64,000 bases of DNA from Pseudomonas sp. PICF141 (GCF_002286815.1 NZ_MUNM01000087.1:100133-164132), one strand, 5' to 3'; numbered from the stretch's first letter, positions 46,019-55,530 are shown. Numbers and translations are program-made. Notes: a model not told the origin generated them from the sequence alone.

Positions 46019-47040
46019 CTTTTTGGTGGGCGCTACTCGCAGTATTTGTCGCTTCCTGGTTTTTGACTCTGTTGCTGCGCCGTTATGCGTTGGCCAAGAG
46101 CTTGATTGACATACCCAATGCACGCAGTTCGCATTCCGTCCCTACACCACGTGGAGGAGGGGTGGCAATTGTTGTAAGTTTCGTGGGTGCGCTCCTGATC
46201 CTTACAGGTTTGGACATGATGAGTTCTGCCGAATTGTACGCATTACTCGGTTCCGGATTATTGGTAGCGATTATTGGTTTTACTGACGACCATGGGCATA
46301 TTGCTGCCCGATGGCGTTTGCTAGGCCACTTCATATCAGCTGTATGGGTGCTTTTCTGGCTGAACGGACTGGCGCCCCTCACTTTTTTTGGCAGCTCGAT
46401 AAACCTTGGTTGGTTCGGCGACATTCTCGCGCTCCTATATCTCGTCTGGATGCTCAACCTTTACAACTTTATGGATGGTATCGACGGTTTAGCGAGCGCT
46501 GAAGCAATTTGTGCATGCCTTGGTACTGCTCTAATTTATTGGTTTGCCGGGCACTCTTCAATTGCTTGGACACCTTTAATGCTTGCGGGAGCAGTTGCAG
46601 GATTTTGTTACTGGAACTTCCCGCCTGCAAAGATATTTATGGGCGATGCGGGTAGTGGTTTTCTGGGGTTAATACTTGCCGTCTTGTCTCTTTGCGCCGC
46701 TTGGGTGGCACCAGAATTGTTCTGGGTTTGGTTGATTATGCTGGGGACGTTCATTGTCGACGCCACCTGGACATTACTTCGTCGCTTAATCCGCGGCGAT
46801 GCAGTCTCCCAGGCTCATCGTAGTCATGCTTATCAGTACGCCTCACGTCTGTTCAAAAGCCACAAGAAAGTGACACTAACGACTGTTGTCATTAATCTTC
46901 TTTGGCTATGGCCCATTTCGCTGTTGGTTGGCTTGCAGTGGCTGGAGCCGTTATTCGGGGTATTTCTCGCCTATTTGCCGCTGGTCTGCGCAGCCTGCTA
47001 TTTTAAGGCTGGCAGTGTTGAGCCGACAGCATCCCCTTAA
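46015..47040 (+). CDS. wbpL: Undecaprenyl-phosphate N-acetyl-6-deoxyhexosamine-1-phosphate transferase (WbpL-like)
   Basis: A 341-residue polytopic GT4 protein with about ten helices, the start signature SSHSVPTPRGGG, the catalytic NLYNFMDGIDGLAS and GDAGSGFLGL. It transfers the sugar phosphate to undecaprenyl phosphate and so starts O-antigen assembly. Overlaps the preceding gene by four bases. GC content falls from this gene onward. Confidence 0.9.
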   Translation: MTFWWALLAVFVASWFLTLLLRRYALAKSLIDIPNARSSHSVPTPRGGGVAIVVSFVGALLILTGLDMMSSAELYALLGSGLLVAIIGFTDDHGHIAARWRLLGHFISAVWVLFWLNGLAPLTFFGSSINLGWFGDILALLYLVWMLNLYNFMDGIDGLASAEAICACLGTALIYWFAGHSSIAWTPLMLAGAVAGFCYWNFPPAKIFMGDAGSGFLGLILAVLSLCAAWVAPELFWVWLIMLGTFIVDATWTLLRRLIRGDAVSQAHRSHAYQYASRLFKSHKKVTLTTVVINLLWLWPISLLVGLQWLEPLFGVFLAYLPLVCAACYFKAGSVEPTASP

Positions 47041-47105
47041 GGTCAAGTGATTGCCCTGGCTTTTGAACTATCTAAAAATGATCCATTCCATCCTAGGAAT
47101 CAGGA

Positions 47106-48179
47106 ATGAAGAACAGAGTCCCTTGGCTGGATGTATGTCGCGCACTGGCTATCTGTTTAGTCTTATTGTCACATGGTAGATGGTTTTTGATTCCTGTCGC
47201 ACCTTGGACACAAGCATTCAAGTTTGGAGGTTTCTTGGGTGTTGAATTGTTTTTTGTTTTGTCGGGTTTTCTCATTGGCTCGATCATGATCAGCAAGGTT
47301 GAGTCTGCCGAAACCACTTTTGGATGGGTGCTTAATTTTTGGACAAGACGCTGGTTCAGGACTGTTCCTAATTATGTGTTATTTGTTGTTATCAATATTT
47401 TACTGATTTTCAGCATCCGTCCGGATGTGATGCCAAATCTGTTTTTATATCTGACATTTTCGCAAAATCTTGCTTGGCAGCATCCCTCATTCTTTCCAGA
47501 AGCCTGGAGCCTGGCGGTGGAAGAAATGTTCTACTTAATCACTCCCCTTGTAGTAGGGGGCTTTTTGCTGGTATTGAAAAAGCCGCGGCTTGCTATATTG
47601 AACACCGCTCTTGCTATTCTGTTTTTTTCGGTTGGTGCGCGCGGATATGTTGTTTTAAGTGGAGATCCAACTTTTGATGATGGTGTAAGGAAGATATCAT
47701 TGTTGAGGTTGGATGCGCTGATGGTTGGGGTGCTAGTTGCTTGGGGATATGCGTATCTTTGGCATTGGAAACGTATATTTCAAAAGTTCGCGCTTCTTCT
47801 GATTCCATTTTTTCTAGTTGCTATTTATGTTGCAGCGCAACCAGATTCATATTTGAATCAAAGTGTATTTTTCAGAGTTTTTCTTTTTAATTTTGCATCT
47901 CTGGGGTGTGCCGGGGTGATAGTGTTGGGAATGAATATTAAGATCCCATCGCCCGTAGATGCTGTGGTGTCAAGAATTGCAAAGTGGTCGTTTTCAGCAT
48001 ACCTGACCAATCTACCAGTGTTGTTGTCGATTAAGTATTTTTTGCCGGTGCAATCATTCTCGGTAATGTCGTGCGTATTACTCTGGATGCTTTACGTAAT
48101 TGTGACGTTTTTTTCAGCGTTCTTAATTTATGAACTTTATGAAAGAAAGTTCCTCGCTTTACGAGAGCGAATTTCATAA
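47106..48179 (+). CDS. Acyltransferase family 3 (OafA-like) membrane protein
   Basis: A 357-residue protein with about ten hydrophobic segments. The N-terminus has the family's RALAICLVLLSHG, GFLGVELFFVLSGFLIG and the RxxR-type segment RRWFRTVPNY, with EAWSLAVEEMFYL in the middle. Such enzymes O-acetylate or acylate surface polysaccharides. AT-rich; last gene of the plus-strand half of the locus. Confidence 0.88.
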   Translation: MKNRVPWLDVCRALAICLVLLSHGRWFLIPVAPWTQAFKFGGFLGVELFFVLSGFLIGSIMISKVESAETTFGWVLNFWTRRWFRTVPNYVLFVVINILLIFSIRPDVMPNLFLYLTFSQNLAWQHPSFFPEAWSLAVEEMFYLITPLVVGGFLLVLKKPRLAILNTALAILFFSVGARGYVVLSGDPTFDDGVRKISLLRLDALMVGVLVAWGYAYLWHWKRIFQKFALLLIPFFLVAIYVAAQPDSYLNQSVFFRVFLFNFASLGCAGVIVLGMNIKIPSPVDAVVSRIAKWSFSAYLTNLPVLLSIKYFLPVQSFSVMSCVLLWMLYVIVTFFSAFLIYELYERKFLALRERIS

Positions 48180-48562
48180 TTTATTCTGCGTGGCGTTCAT
48201 GGCTCAATATTAATGATGAGCATAAACGCCACCATCCAACACGTAGATTTCATGCTCGTCGTGGCTTATCTAACGAGCAGTCCTATGCAGTAGTGCCTCA
48301 GAGACATTCTCCTTGGCGCCTGACAAACGCAGAAATTCCTGGCGCAGTGACGTTCCTATAGACGTTTCAGAACACTTTGAAAATACCAAAAATTACTGAC
48401 CAAGCATAACTTTCTCGGCCCTTGCCTCTAGGTACTTTCTTTTGGGCGCTAGCATGGGTTTTTCTACGAATTTCCCGAAACACGGCTCGCCTGCCTCCTT
48501 CCCGAGAACGGTATCGAACAGCCACACTAGCCATTAATGAAACTGGCTTGGATGTTATGTTT
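48180..48562. other. 383-base decayed region without a functional gene
   Basis: Frames on both strands are broken. On the minus strand, 48272-48210 reads HDEHEIYVLDGGVYAHH and a stop, resembling the C-terminal tail of a short-chain dehydrogenase. The part at 48420-48535 is GC-richer than both acyltransferase genes and may be mobile-element debris, unidentified. Confidence 0.4.
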
Positions 48563-49651
48563 TTATGCTTCTACATCTGTCGTTTGTCGATTTATCAATT
48601 TGAGTTTTATGTTGCTTGTTTTTTTGACAAGTAGCGAGCCGATTTTCATACATCTCTTTTCAATTAGTATCCATGAAACATACCCTAGAATGCAGCTTAT
48701 TACTATTGCTGTAATCTGGTTAACCAAGATTCCATATTCAGAAATATACATTGAAAGGATTTGCTGTACTGGGAATCCCCACAAGTAAACCCCGTATGAT
48801 ATGTCATGGTTAGGTTTCATTTTGAGAAGTGCGCCGGTGCTCGCTAGATATATAATCGTAATGAAAATCGCTGAGTACAGCGCGTGCATCTCAACTTTTG
48901 AACCTTTAAGGATAAAAAATAGCGCCCAGGATCCGATAGCGGTACTGATATTTATATTTATTTTATCTTTAAGGATCGCCATGATTGATCCATACGCAAA
49001 GCATGGACCAAGCATCGCTGTTTCATGATTTGTAGGGAGCAGGCTATAAATAAAATCGAATTTTAATATTGGTGCCGCTGCTATAATTGTGAACGTGAAA
49101 ATAGCGAGAGCATGGCTTCTGGATATGCCTATCATGAAAAATGATAGGAGAATCACGTATGCATAAACTTCATACGGAATTGTCCAGAGAGATCCATTAA
49201 TCGTGTTTGGGTATTTATTAAGTTCAAAAACCCCTGGGAGTACATAACTTGTATGAAGTGATATGTTGTTTGTTATATAGCTTGAAGTTAATGGATCTGA
49301 GAAGTATTGGGCTATTGTCTTTGTGCTTAGTATTGGTCCAATTATAGCTACGCTTATGAGTATCGTTGCTATGAGTGCTGGCCAAATTCGAAACAGTCTC
49401 GATATGATGAATTCGTAGGCGTTACCTTTGGATATAAGGCTGTTTGTAACAACTAATCCGCTGAGGAAAAAGAATATCTTGACCGCTAGAGATCCAGAAT
49501 AATCATATCCAAGCATTCTTCCTATAAAGTCTGACTGACCGCCATTTGGAAGAAGTGCATAGGCATGGCCATATATGACCATTATTGCTGCCAGTATTCT
49601 AAATAGATCTAGATTGTTATTTTCTCTTTTAAGTATTGCTGACAGCTTCAT
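48563..49651 (-). CDS. Acyltransferase family 3 membrane protein (second, convergent)
   Basis: From the ATG at 49651 (MKLSAILKRENNNLDLFRILAAIMVIYGH) the protein has 362 residues; AGGA lies seven bases upstream, whereas the ATG 15 bases earlier has no ribosome site. About ten membrane segments, KIFFFLSGLVVTNSL and SRLFRIWPALI are family features. Strongly AT-rich (near 37% GC by eye), more than its neighbours. It lies between two decayed stretches and is convergent with the first acyltransferase, which suggests separate acquisition. Confidence 0.87.
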   Translation of the reverse strand: MKLSAILKRENNNLDLFRILAAIMVIYGHAYALLPNGGQSDFIGRMLGYDYSGSLAVKIFFFLSGLVVTNSLISKGNAYEFIISRLFRIWPALIATILISVAIIGPILSTKTIAQYFSDPLTSSYITNNISLHTSYVLPGVFELNKYPNTINGSLWTIPYEVYAYVILLSFFMIGISRSHALAIFTFTIIAAAPILKFDFIYSLLPTNHETAMLGPCFAYGSIMAILKDKININISTAIGSWALFFILKGSKVEMHALYSAIFITIIYLASTGALLKMKPNHDISYGVYLWGFPVQQILSMYISEYGILVNQITAIVISCILGYVSWILIEKRCMKIGSLLVKKTSNIKLKLINRQTTDVEA

Positions 49652-49808
49652 TTCTGCATCCTGCATAGCGCATGATTTTTGCAGATTGTATCTACTTTGT
49701 AAGAAAATTCACATTTTTTAATGCTTAATTTGTTTGCCAGTATTCCGTCACTTAGGCGTTTCGAACCCATCAAAATTTGGTCCGCGGCGTTTGATCCCCT
49801 GCTGAGAG

Positions 49809-50070
49809 AAAGTCGAAAATTCTTTCTCTATCTCGCGCCCGTGGACTTCCGAAACTGGATGCTCGACGGTTTCGACATCCAGCGTGACTGTCCGCATCCA
49901 CGAAGAAGCAAGCGAGCAGCTTGAAATCACGTCGATGCAGATCCAAGGCTGGGAATGCCAGGGGGCGCCAGTCACTGCGGCGCTTACGAATGGCAGTCCC
50001 CCGCCATTCGTATCACGCCCGCTGCTCCCCGATAATCTCGCGCTATACACACATCGTTTTTTGCCATGTG
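49809..50070 (+). pseudogene. IS66-like transposase remnant (tnpB/tnpC debris)
   Basis: A frame at 49809-49870 reads FLYLAPVDFRNWMLDGF, similar to the TnpB signature of IS66 elements (YLYRKPVDFRKSIDGL type). In another frame, 49884-49945 reads VRIHEEASEQLEITSMQI, similar to the TnpC segment ahead of its zinc finger. The two would normally lie hundreds of bases apart, so an internal deletion has joined them. Similarity is from memory and short. Confidence 0.45.
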
Positions 50071-50136
50071 TGGTTTATGGGGCGCATACGGTAGTAGGTG
50101 GTTGCCTCTTTCAGCAAAAGCTACCACCTGATTCAG

Positions 50137-53100
50137 TTAGGAGTTAGAGCGATTTTCAGTAAGTGCTTTATCGTTCCGTGCCTTGAAAGCGCTGACCTTT
50201 TCTTGTAGTAGTTTCGTACTGGCAGCAATCAAGTCTGTATATTGGCTGTTTTTAAAGCCCCATAATGTCGATGTGAGCTCTTCTTTATGGCCGACAAGAA
50301 AAGGCGCCGTGGTAATAACATCAATATTTGTCTGGTCTTCGATAAAGCGATCAATTGTATTTTTATACGGATCACGGAAATTTTCGTTCCACTTCATTAC
50401 CTTTGGAAAGACGCTTGCATTGTAGGTGTTGAGAACCATACTGACCATTTTGTCAATATGTATAAGTTCAAAGCCATCAAGCTTATCGATTGCCTTGATG
50501 TTAGTGTCAGCGTGCAGGTTGGCGATCAGACCAGCGAAAATATCCCAGTTCTGTCCCTTTGTTTTCAGATGTTCGTGGATCTGATCGAAGCGCTCTTTCC
50601 AATCGCTAAAAAACTCGACGTCATCTTCGCAGATGGTGATGTCCTTGAACTTTTGTTCATGAGCTTTGCGCAAGATAAATTTGTAGCTTAACCCGCACCC
50701 GATCCATCCCACATTATGTCGCAGCCCAGGGAAATACTGAAAGCCTACCTTGTTATCTTTGTCGAAATCCTTTTTTCGTACTGTCGATTCAGGAAGTCCA
50801 AGGCAAATATAGTCTGTTTGAAATTCTATATTGTGGCCCGCAAGATCATAAAATGTATCAAAATTAATGTGATCTGTTGCTAGCAAGAAACGTTGGAAGT
50901 AGTACTCAAAATCGTTTGGGGCGGCAAGTAATGCCTTTCTGTTGGACGCCGTCTTCTCTTCACGGAGTGTGTCACTGGAAAGCCAGTAATCAATTCGTGA
51001 CATCATCCCGTCAATATCACCAATTTCAGTAAAGTCTATGATGTTCTCAAGGTTTTTGTGATTCGAGATGTCTGAACTGCTTTCAGATACGATAAGCGCA
51101 TCTCTGGATAGGCACTCGTAGATACGGGTCGTTTCGAGAAGGGCGCCCTCGTAGTAGTGTATGTTGACAATGATTTTTGCTTTCGAAATTTCGTCGTACA
51201 ACTCTTCGCCGAATACATTGCCGATTAGCTTTGTTTTGTATTTTTTCTGGATGGCTGCAAGATATTCTTTGCGTCTTTCGTTATTGGCGTCGCCATAAAA
51301 AAGGACGTCGTATTCTTTTTGTTTTTGTGTTGTTGCCCCATATTCGGGGATATAGGATATGGGGGCGTAATTAATTTGTTTTAAACTCAGCCCCTTGTCT
51401 TGAAGGAACTGAATATTGATAGTCGAGTAATCAAGAATCGCATAGGCATTTTCGAGTGTGCGCAGGTAGTTCTCGTCAAACCAGCGCGAGCTGACGGATT
51501 GCTCCATTTGGAATGCGATGTAGGTTCCTGGCAGTGTAGTGAAGATCTGTGGGCAAATGACAAAATGGAGGGACGATTCAAATCCTGTGGCAGGTGCTTC
51601 AAAAATAATACCTGCTGGGAATCCCGCTTTTTCCAAATTACGCTTAATCAGTTCGGCAACGAAAATGCAGTGTTTGGTGGTTAAGATGTAAGTGGTGTCT
51701 TGTTTGCTCAGCTTGAGATCGTACCTACTGGTAGCAAAGTTAACTTCAAGATTTTGAGTGGAGCGTCGGAGCGTCGCTTTAAAGCCGTTCTCATTGATAT
51801 GGCGTAACGCGCGCAGCAAAATTTTTGGATCTGATTTTATCGTGCTCAGAATTCGCTTGGTTTGTCTCGCATATGCCTGTATGCGACGCATTAGCGAGGT
51901 TATGATTCGTCTGCTGTAACGAAGAGGTTTGGTGATTTTCCACGAAGAACTAGACAGAATAGTGTCTAGGTACGCACGTTCATCTCGAATGGTTCTCTCG
52001 AGTTGTTCTACGATCAACGCATTGTTGCGTGCGAGATTGTTCTGATTGTCAATCGTTTTTTTATGTGCTTCAGCAGTTCGCTGGTTTTCCTCTAGCTTTT
52101 TCTGCTGCTCATATAACGCCTGTTGTTGTTCAGATAGTATCCGTTTATGTTCGAGGTTAAGCTGTGAAAGCTCTTCGGTCATTTGGGTTCTTAGCTGCTT
52201 AATTTTTTCCATCATGTGTAGCGTTATCCCGTTGTGAATTATTTCAGCAAGAGAGTTTTGCTTGTCTGACGCATATCCGTAAGCACCCATATTCCATTTT
52301 AGTATTTCGATTTCGGATGGGTTCTTCAAGCGAAACCGAATGTAAGCAGGGTCGAACGCCATGTTAAAAGGTGTGAGGTAGCAAAATAAATAAAACGCAA
52401 GGCGATTGTTTTTTTCTAAGTCAGATTTGGCTTTGTTAATAAAACTAAATGAGCTATCCCCTAGAATAGTTGTCTTTCTTTCAAATAACAGTGCTTCCAG
52501 TCCTACGCTGGAGTTGATTGTGATGATTTCTTTACACTTTTCGATGAATTCAATACTGTTAGGTGAGTTATCTATCTTGATGTCTGTGTTCTTTAGTCCA
52601 AAGACACTGTTGGGGTGCGCACGTATGAGAAGGTTTTTTTTCTCGATAAATTTGGCATAAGCAATCAGCGAATTATTGTCGTGATCGTTGGAATACGCAA
52701 TCAGATTGGAGTCGTCCTCCACCTGTAGAGGTACCCCGATATTACTGCATGTGGCGATCGGAGAAAAATGATAATCGCAAGTTAAAAAGAACTCTCTGAG
52801 GTTCTCTATTGCTATGACGCAGTTGTCGAATTCGGATTCTATGTTCAGGTAGCGGCTTTCGGCTTCTGTATTCCCATTGACACCAGTGAAGTCAAAGTAG
52901 GCGGTCCAGCGATAGTTCGGCGCGCGCAATGGGCCTAGTTCAATATGAACTACCCTAATGCCGTTTGCTTTAGCGACAGCTTCAAGAGAAGGACAGTTTA
53001 TACATGTCACTATTGCTTCTGGTGCCTCTTGACCTGCCGGGAATAGCATTCCTTCGATTGCTTTTTCCAGTAAAGGAATACGCTCTGTCAGCAATCGTTT

Positions 53101-53406
53101 GAAGGCAAGGATCGGGTTGTTACCCGAGAGGCTCATCAGTTGAGTGAAGATATCATCGTTAAAATGACTAAAACGATGTTTTGCGAATGTGGCTTCGGAC
53201 GGGAAGCTATATGTCAGGTGCTTGCAGGAGGCGATTTCGACTTCCCAGCGCTGATTCTCTTCAAAGTGCTGTGTAGTTTGAAGATATGACGGGGATATGA
53301 GGAAATGAAGAGTCTCTTTAGACTCATGCAGGAATTTGTAGAAGACCCAGAGATAGGGAGCTTCTACACCTCGGAAAGGGAAGGGAGGAAGAAATATGGT
53401 CAGCAT
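50137..53406 (-). CDS. Multidomain glycosyltransferase: GT99-like Kdo transferase, coiled coil, CgeB-like GT, GT25
   Basis: A 1089-residue protein with four parts. Residues 1-397 resemble the beta-Kdo transferase domain of WbbB/KpsC type: FPPFPFRGVEAPYLW-like start (PPFPFRGVEAPYLW), HIELGP (Glu156), QVEDDSN (Asp231/232), RAHPNS (His264) and INSSVGLEALLF (297-308). Residues 398-485 are a Gln/Glu/Lys-rich coiled coil, ending with SSSWKITKPLRY. Residues about 570-835 resemble CgeB-type glycosyltransferases (FYGDANNERRKEYL; ETTRIYECLSRDALIV). Residues about 858-1060 are GT25-like (GCGLSYKFILRKA; ICEDDVEF). Its start overlaps the wzt stop (TAATG), so it belongs to the wzm-wzt operon. Domain calls are by eye; a capping polymerase is inferred. 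Confidence 0.8.
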   Translation of the reverse strand: MLTIFLPPFPFRGVEAPYLWVFYKFLHESKETLHFLISPSYLQTTQHFEENQRWEVEIASCKHLTYSFPSEATFAKHRFSHFNDDIFTQLMSLSGNNPILAFKRLLTERIPLLEKAIEGMLFPAGQEAPEAIVTCINCPSLEAVAKANGIRVVHIELGPLRAPNYRWTAYFDFTGVNGNTEAESRYLNIESEFDNCVIAIENLREFFLTCDYHFSPIATCSNIGVPLQVEDDSNLIAYSNDHDNNSLIAYAKFIEKKNLLIRAHPNSVFGLKNTDIKIDNSPNSIEFIEKCKEIITINSSVGLEALLFERKTTILGDSSFSFINKAKSDLEKNNRLAFYLFCYLTPFNMAFDPAYIRFRLKNPSEIEILKWNMGAYGYASDKQNSLAEIIHNGITLHMMEKIKQLRTQMTEELSQLNLEHKRILSEQQQALYEQQKKLEENQRTAEAHKKTIDNQNNLARNNALIVEQLERTIRDERAYLDTILSSSSWKITKPLRYSRRIITSLMRRIQAYARQTKRILSTIKSDPKILLRALRHINENGFKATLRRSTQNLEVNFATSRYDLKLSKQDTTYILTTKHCIFVAELIKRNLEKAGFPAGIIFEAPATGFESSLHFVICPQIFTTLPGTYIAFQMEQSVSSRWFDENYLRTLENAYAILDYSTINIQFLQDKGLSLKQINYAPISYIPEYGATTQKQKEYDVLFYGDANNERRKEYLAAIQKKYKTKLIGNVFGEELYDEISKAKIIVNIHYYEGALLETTRIYECLSRDALIVSESSSDISNHKNLENIIDFTEIGDIDGMMSRIDYWLSSDTLREEKTASNRKALLAAPNDFEYYFQRFLLATDHINFDTFYDLAGHNIEFQTDYICLGLPESTVRKKDFDKDNKVGFQYFPGLRHNVGWIGCGLSYKFILRKAHEQKFKDITICEDDVEFFSDWKERFDQIHEHLKTKGQNWDIFAGLIANLHADTNIKAIDKLDGFELIHIDKMVSMVLNTYNASVFPKVMKWNENFRDPYKNTIDRFIEDQTNIDVITTAPFLVGHKEELTSTLWGFKNSQYTDLIAASTKLLQEKVSAFKARNDKALTENRSNS

Positions 53407-54722
53407 TAGGCATCTACTACGGTTACGGTGATTGGAGAATAGATGACGCCCACTTGTTCACGTGGTGTCCAGAATCTCAGGCGTTGCATCGGACGCCGTT
53501 GGTCCAGTTCTTCTCGTTTTCCGAGATGTGTGCACGACAACCCGCAATGAACCAGGTATTCACTTGCACTAAGGGGTAGTCTAACGGTGTATTCGATTCT
53601 ACATTGACCTTTACTCAGTTTGATCGCTGTACCTGCGCTTAGATTGTTGTCACCCCAAATATCACCACCTAGAGCTTTGCTGAGTGATATTCCCAATGCA
53701 ACGTCCTCAATTTCCTCTGAGGAGGCGATAACAAATGAAAAGCGCAGTTCCTCGCCAGACTTAATTATCGGGCGTTCGGAAACGTTGGTGCCATCCATTC
53801 TAAAGACGTCAAGGTTTTTAATGATTGCCCTGGCTGAGCCAAATCGCTTTTCACCAGTTTCAGTATTGAGTTCCGATGCCTGGAAATGTTTAAGCTGTTC
53901 CAGAGAGTAACTACCGGAGGGTGCATGTGGTGTCGAGGAGGAGGTTGACTTGGCCTGAGAGGCGACCATACCTTTTTCATACGTCAGCACTGCAGACAAG
54001 ACATCCTCGGTATCAGTGATGACTCGGCCATTATCGATGACTAGGCAACGGTTCGCATATTCGAGGATGCTGCCGGTAGAGTGAGTGACCATTAATATGG
54101 TAGTACCTCGATCCCGTAGCTTTTCAATTCGTTTGAAGCACTTGTATTGAAAACCGATGTCGCCCACGGCCAGTGCTTCATCGACGATAAGAATATCTGG
54201 TTCAATACAAGCCTGTACCGCGAAGGCCAGCCGAACAAACATACCGCTTGAGTAGGTTTTTACAGGTTGTTCGATAAAGGACCCAATGTCGGCGAAATCA
54301 ATGATTTCTTCATACCGAGCGTCAATTTCTGCATTGGTCAGACCGAGAATGCTTCCGTTTAGATAGATATTCTCGCGCCCGCTGAACTCAGGGTTGAAGC
54401 CTGCTCCCAGTTCCAGCAAGGCCGCCACTCTTCCATTAACTTGAGTGTTTCCAGAAGTACTGTTCAGTGTTCCACAAATGATTTGCAGTAGAGTTGATTT
54501 TCCCGCGCCATTACGCCCTATGATTCCGACTATTTCGCCTTTACGAATCTCAAAGGAAACGTCCTGCAGTGCCCAAAACTCGCGATAATAGTTTTTTCTT
54601 TCTAAGCGCAGCAGACTCTGAGTCAACGGAAATATGAATTGTTTAAATCGATCTCGTGGCTCTTCATATATATGAAAGCATTTATGAATGCCTTCGACTT
54701 TTATCGCGAGTTCAGAGGACAT
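53406..54722 (-). CDS. wzt: O-antigen ABC exporter ATPase with C-terminal glycan-binding domain (Wzt)
   Basis: A 438-residue ATPase: Walker A GRNGAGKST, signature SSGMFVRLAFA, Walker B ILIVDEALAVGD, H-loop MVTHS. Residues about 270-438 are an extra beta-rich domain of the Wzt C-terminal type (SGEELRFSFVIAS; LVHCGLSCTHL) that, in systems with capped O-antigens, recognises the chain terminus before export. AAGGA precedes the ATG; it overlaps wzm by 11 bases and the glycosyltransferase gene by one. Confidence 0.93.
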   Translation of the reverse strand: MSSELAIKVEGIHKCFHIYEEPRDRFKQFIFPLTQSLLRLERKNYYREFWALQDVSFEIRKGEIVGIIGRNGAGKSTLLQIICGTLNSTSGNTQVNGRVAALLELGAGFNPEFSGRENIYLNGSILGLTNAEIDARYEEIIDFADIGSFIEQPVKTYSSGMFVRLAFAVQACIEPDILIVDEALAVGDIGFQYKCFKRIEKLRDRGTTILMVTHSTGSILEYANRCLVIDNGRVITDTEDVLSAVLTYEKGMVASQAKSTSSSTPHAPSGSYSLEQLKHFQASELNTETGEKRFGSARAIIKNLDVFRMDGTNVSERPIIKSGEELRFSFVIASSEEIEDVALGISLSKALGGDIWGDNNLSAGTAIKLSKGQCRIEYTVRLPLSASEYLVHCGLSCTHLGKREELDQRRPMQRLRFWTPREQVGVIYSPITVTVVDA

Positions 54723-55530
54723 CTGCGAATCCTTTACGTGTTTTTTGAAACCAGGCGAAACTGATCAGGGCAAAAGCAAGGCTCCCCATAAAATAGAGGG
54801 CAAAGTCTCTCGGATTAGGGGCTGTTCCTTTAATCATTACATCTCTTATAAATTCGATTGAAGGTGTAAGAGGGTTGTAATACAAAAATTTCTGGTACTC
54901 GACTGGCAGTGCAGAAACCGGATAAAAGACAGGTGACATGAATAGTAGGGCGGTAGTGCAGATTCCGATGATTTGAGATACATCTCTGAAAAAAACTCCA
55001 AGAGATGACAGCAGCCATCCAGCGCCCAATGAAATCAAAACAATCGGAATGAGTGCTATTGGGGTGAGTAAAATGGTAAGGGGCGGAAGTGCTATAAAGA
55101 TGCTGTAGAATACTAACCAGACGATTAGGCTGATCACAGTATGGAAAAGTGCCGCGCCAAGCGAAATGATAGGTAGAATTTCCAGAGGAAATATCACCTT
55201 CTTGACATAGTTGGCGTTGGACAGAATCAGCGAAGGTGCTCGATTGATATTCTCAGAAAAAAGGTTGAACACCAGAAGGCCGGCAAAAAGTACCAGCGCA
55301 AACTCGGCTTTAGAGTCGCTGCCGCCGCTCCAGCGTGCCTTGAATACCACGCTAAATACAAAAGTATAAACAGCCAGAGTCAGTATCGGATTGAACAAAG
55401 ACCAGAGCAGGCCAAATAGCGAGCCTTGGTAACGACCGACGACCTCTCGCTTTGTCAGTGCCCTAATTAATCTGCGATTTCTCCAGCTGGATCTGAAAAT
55501 TTCGAGAGGAGAGGTTGTGTAACTCTGCAT
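54712..55530 (-). CDS. wzm: O-antigen ABC exporter permease (Wzm)
   Basis: A 272-residue ABC-2 permease with six membrane segments. N-terminal TKREVVGRYQGSLFGLLWSLFNPIL and C-terminal YYNPLTPSIEFIRD are family hallmarks. With Wzt it flips finished undecaprenyl-PP-linked polysaccharide to the periplasm. First gene of the minus-strand operon wzm-wzt-glycosyltransferase; GGAG lies upstream of the ATG at a rather long spacing. Confidence 0.93.
   Translation of the reverse strand: MQSYTTSPLEIFRSSWRNRRLIRALTKREVVGRYQGSLFGLLWSLFNPILTLAVYTFVFSVVFKARWSGGSDSKAEFALVLFAGLLVFNLFSENINRAPSLILSNANYVKKVIFPLEILPIISLGAALFHTVISLIVWLVFYSIFIALPPLTILLTPIALIPIVLISLGAGWLLSSLGVFFRDVSQIIGICTTALLFMSPVFYPVSALPVEYQKFLYYNPLTPSIEFIRDVMIKGTAPNPRDFALYFMGSLAFALISFAWFQKTRKGFADVL

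Noticed and set aside
48422..48634. 70-residue plus-strand frame overlapping the second acyltransferase gene
   Set aside because: Its last half is antisense to the acyltransferase C-terminus and its first half lies in decayed sequence; no ribosome site.
50085..50136. Hairpin aggtggt/accacct beyond the end of the multidomain glycosyltransferase gene
   Set aside because: The stem is good but no T-run follows on the minus strand, so I do not list it as a terminator.
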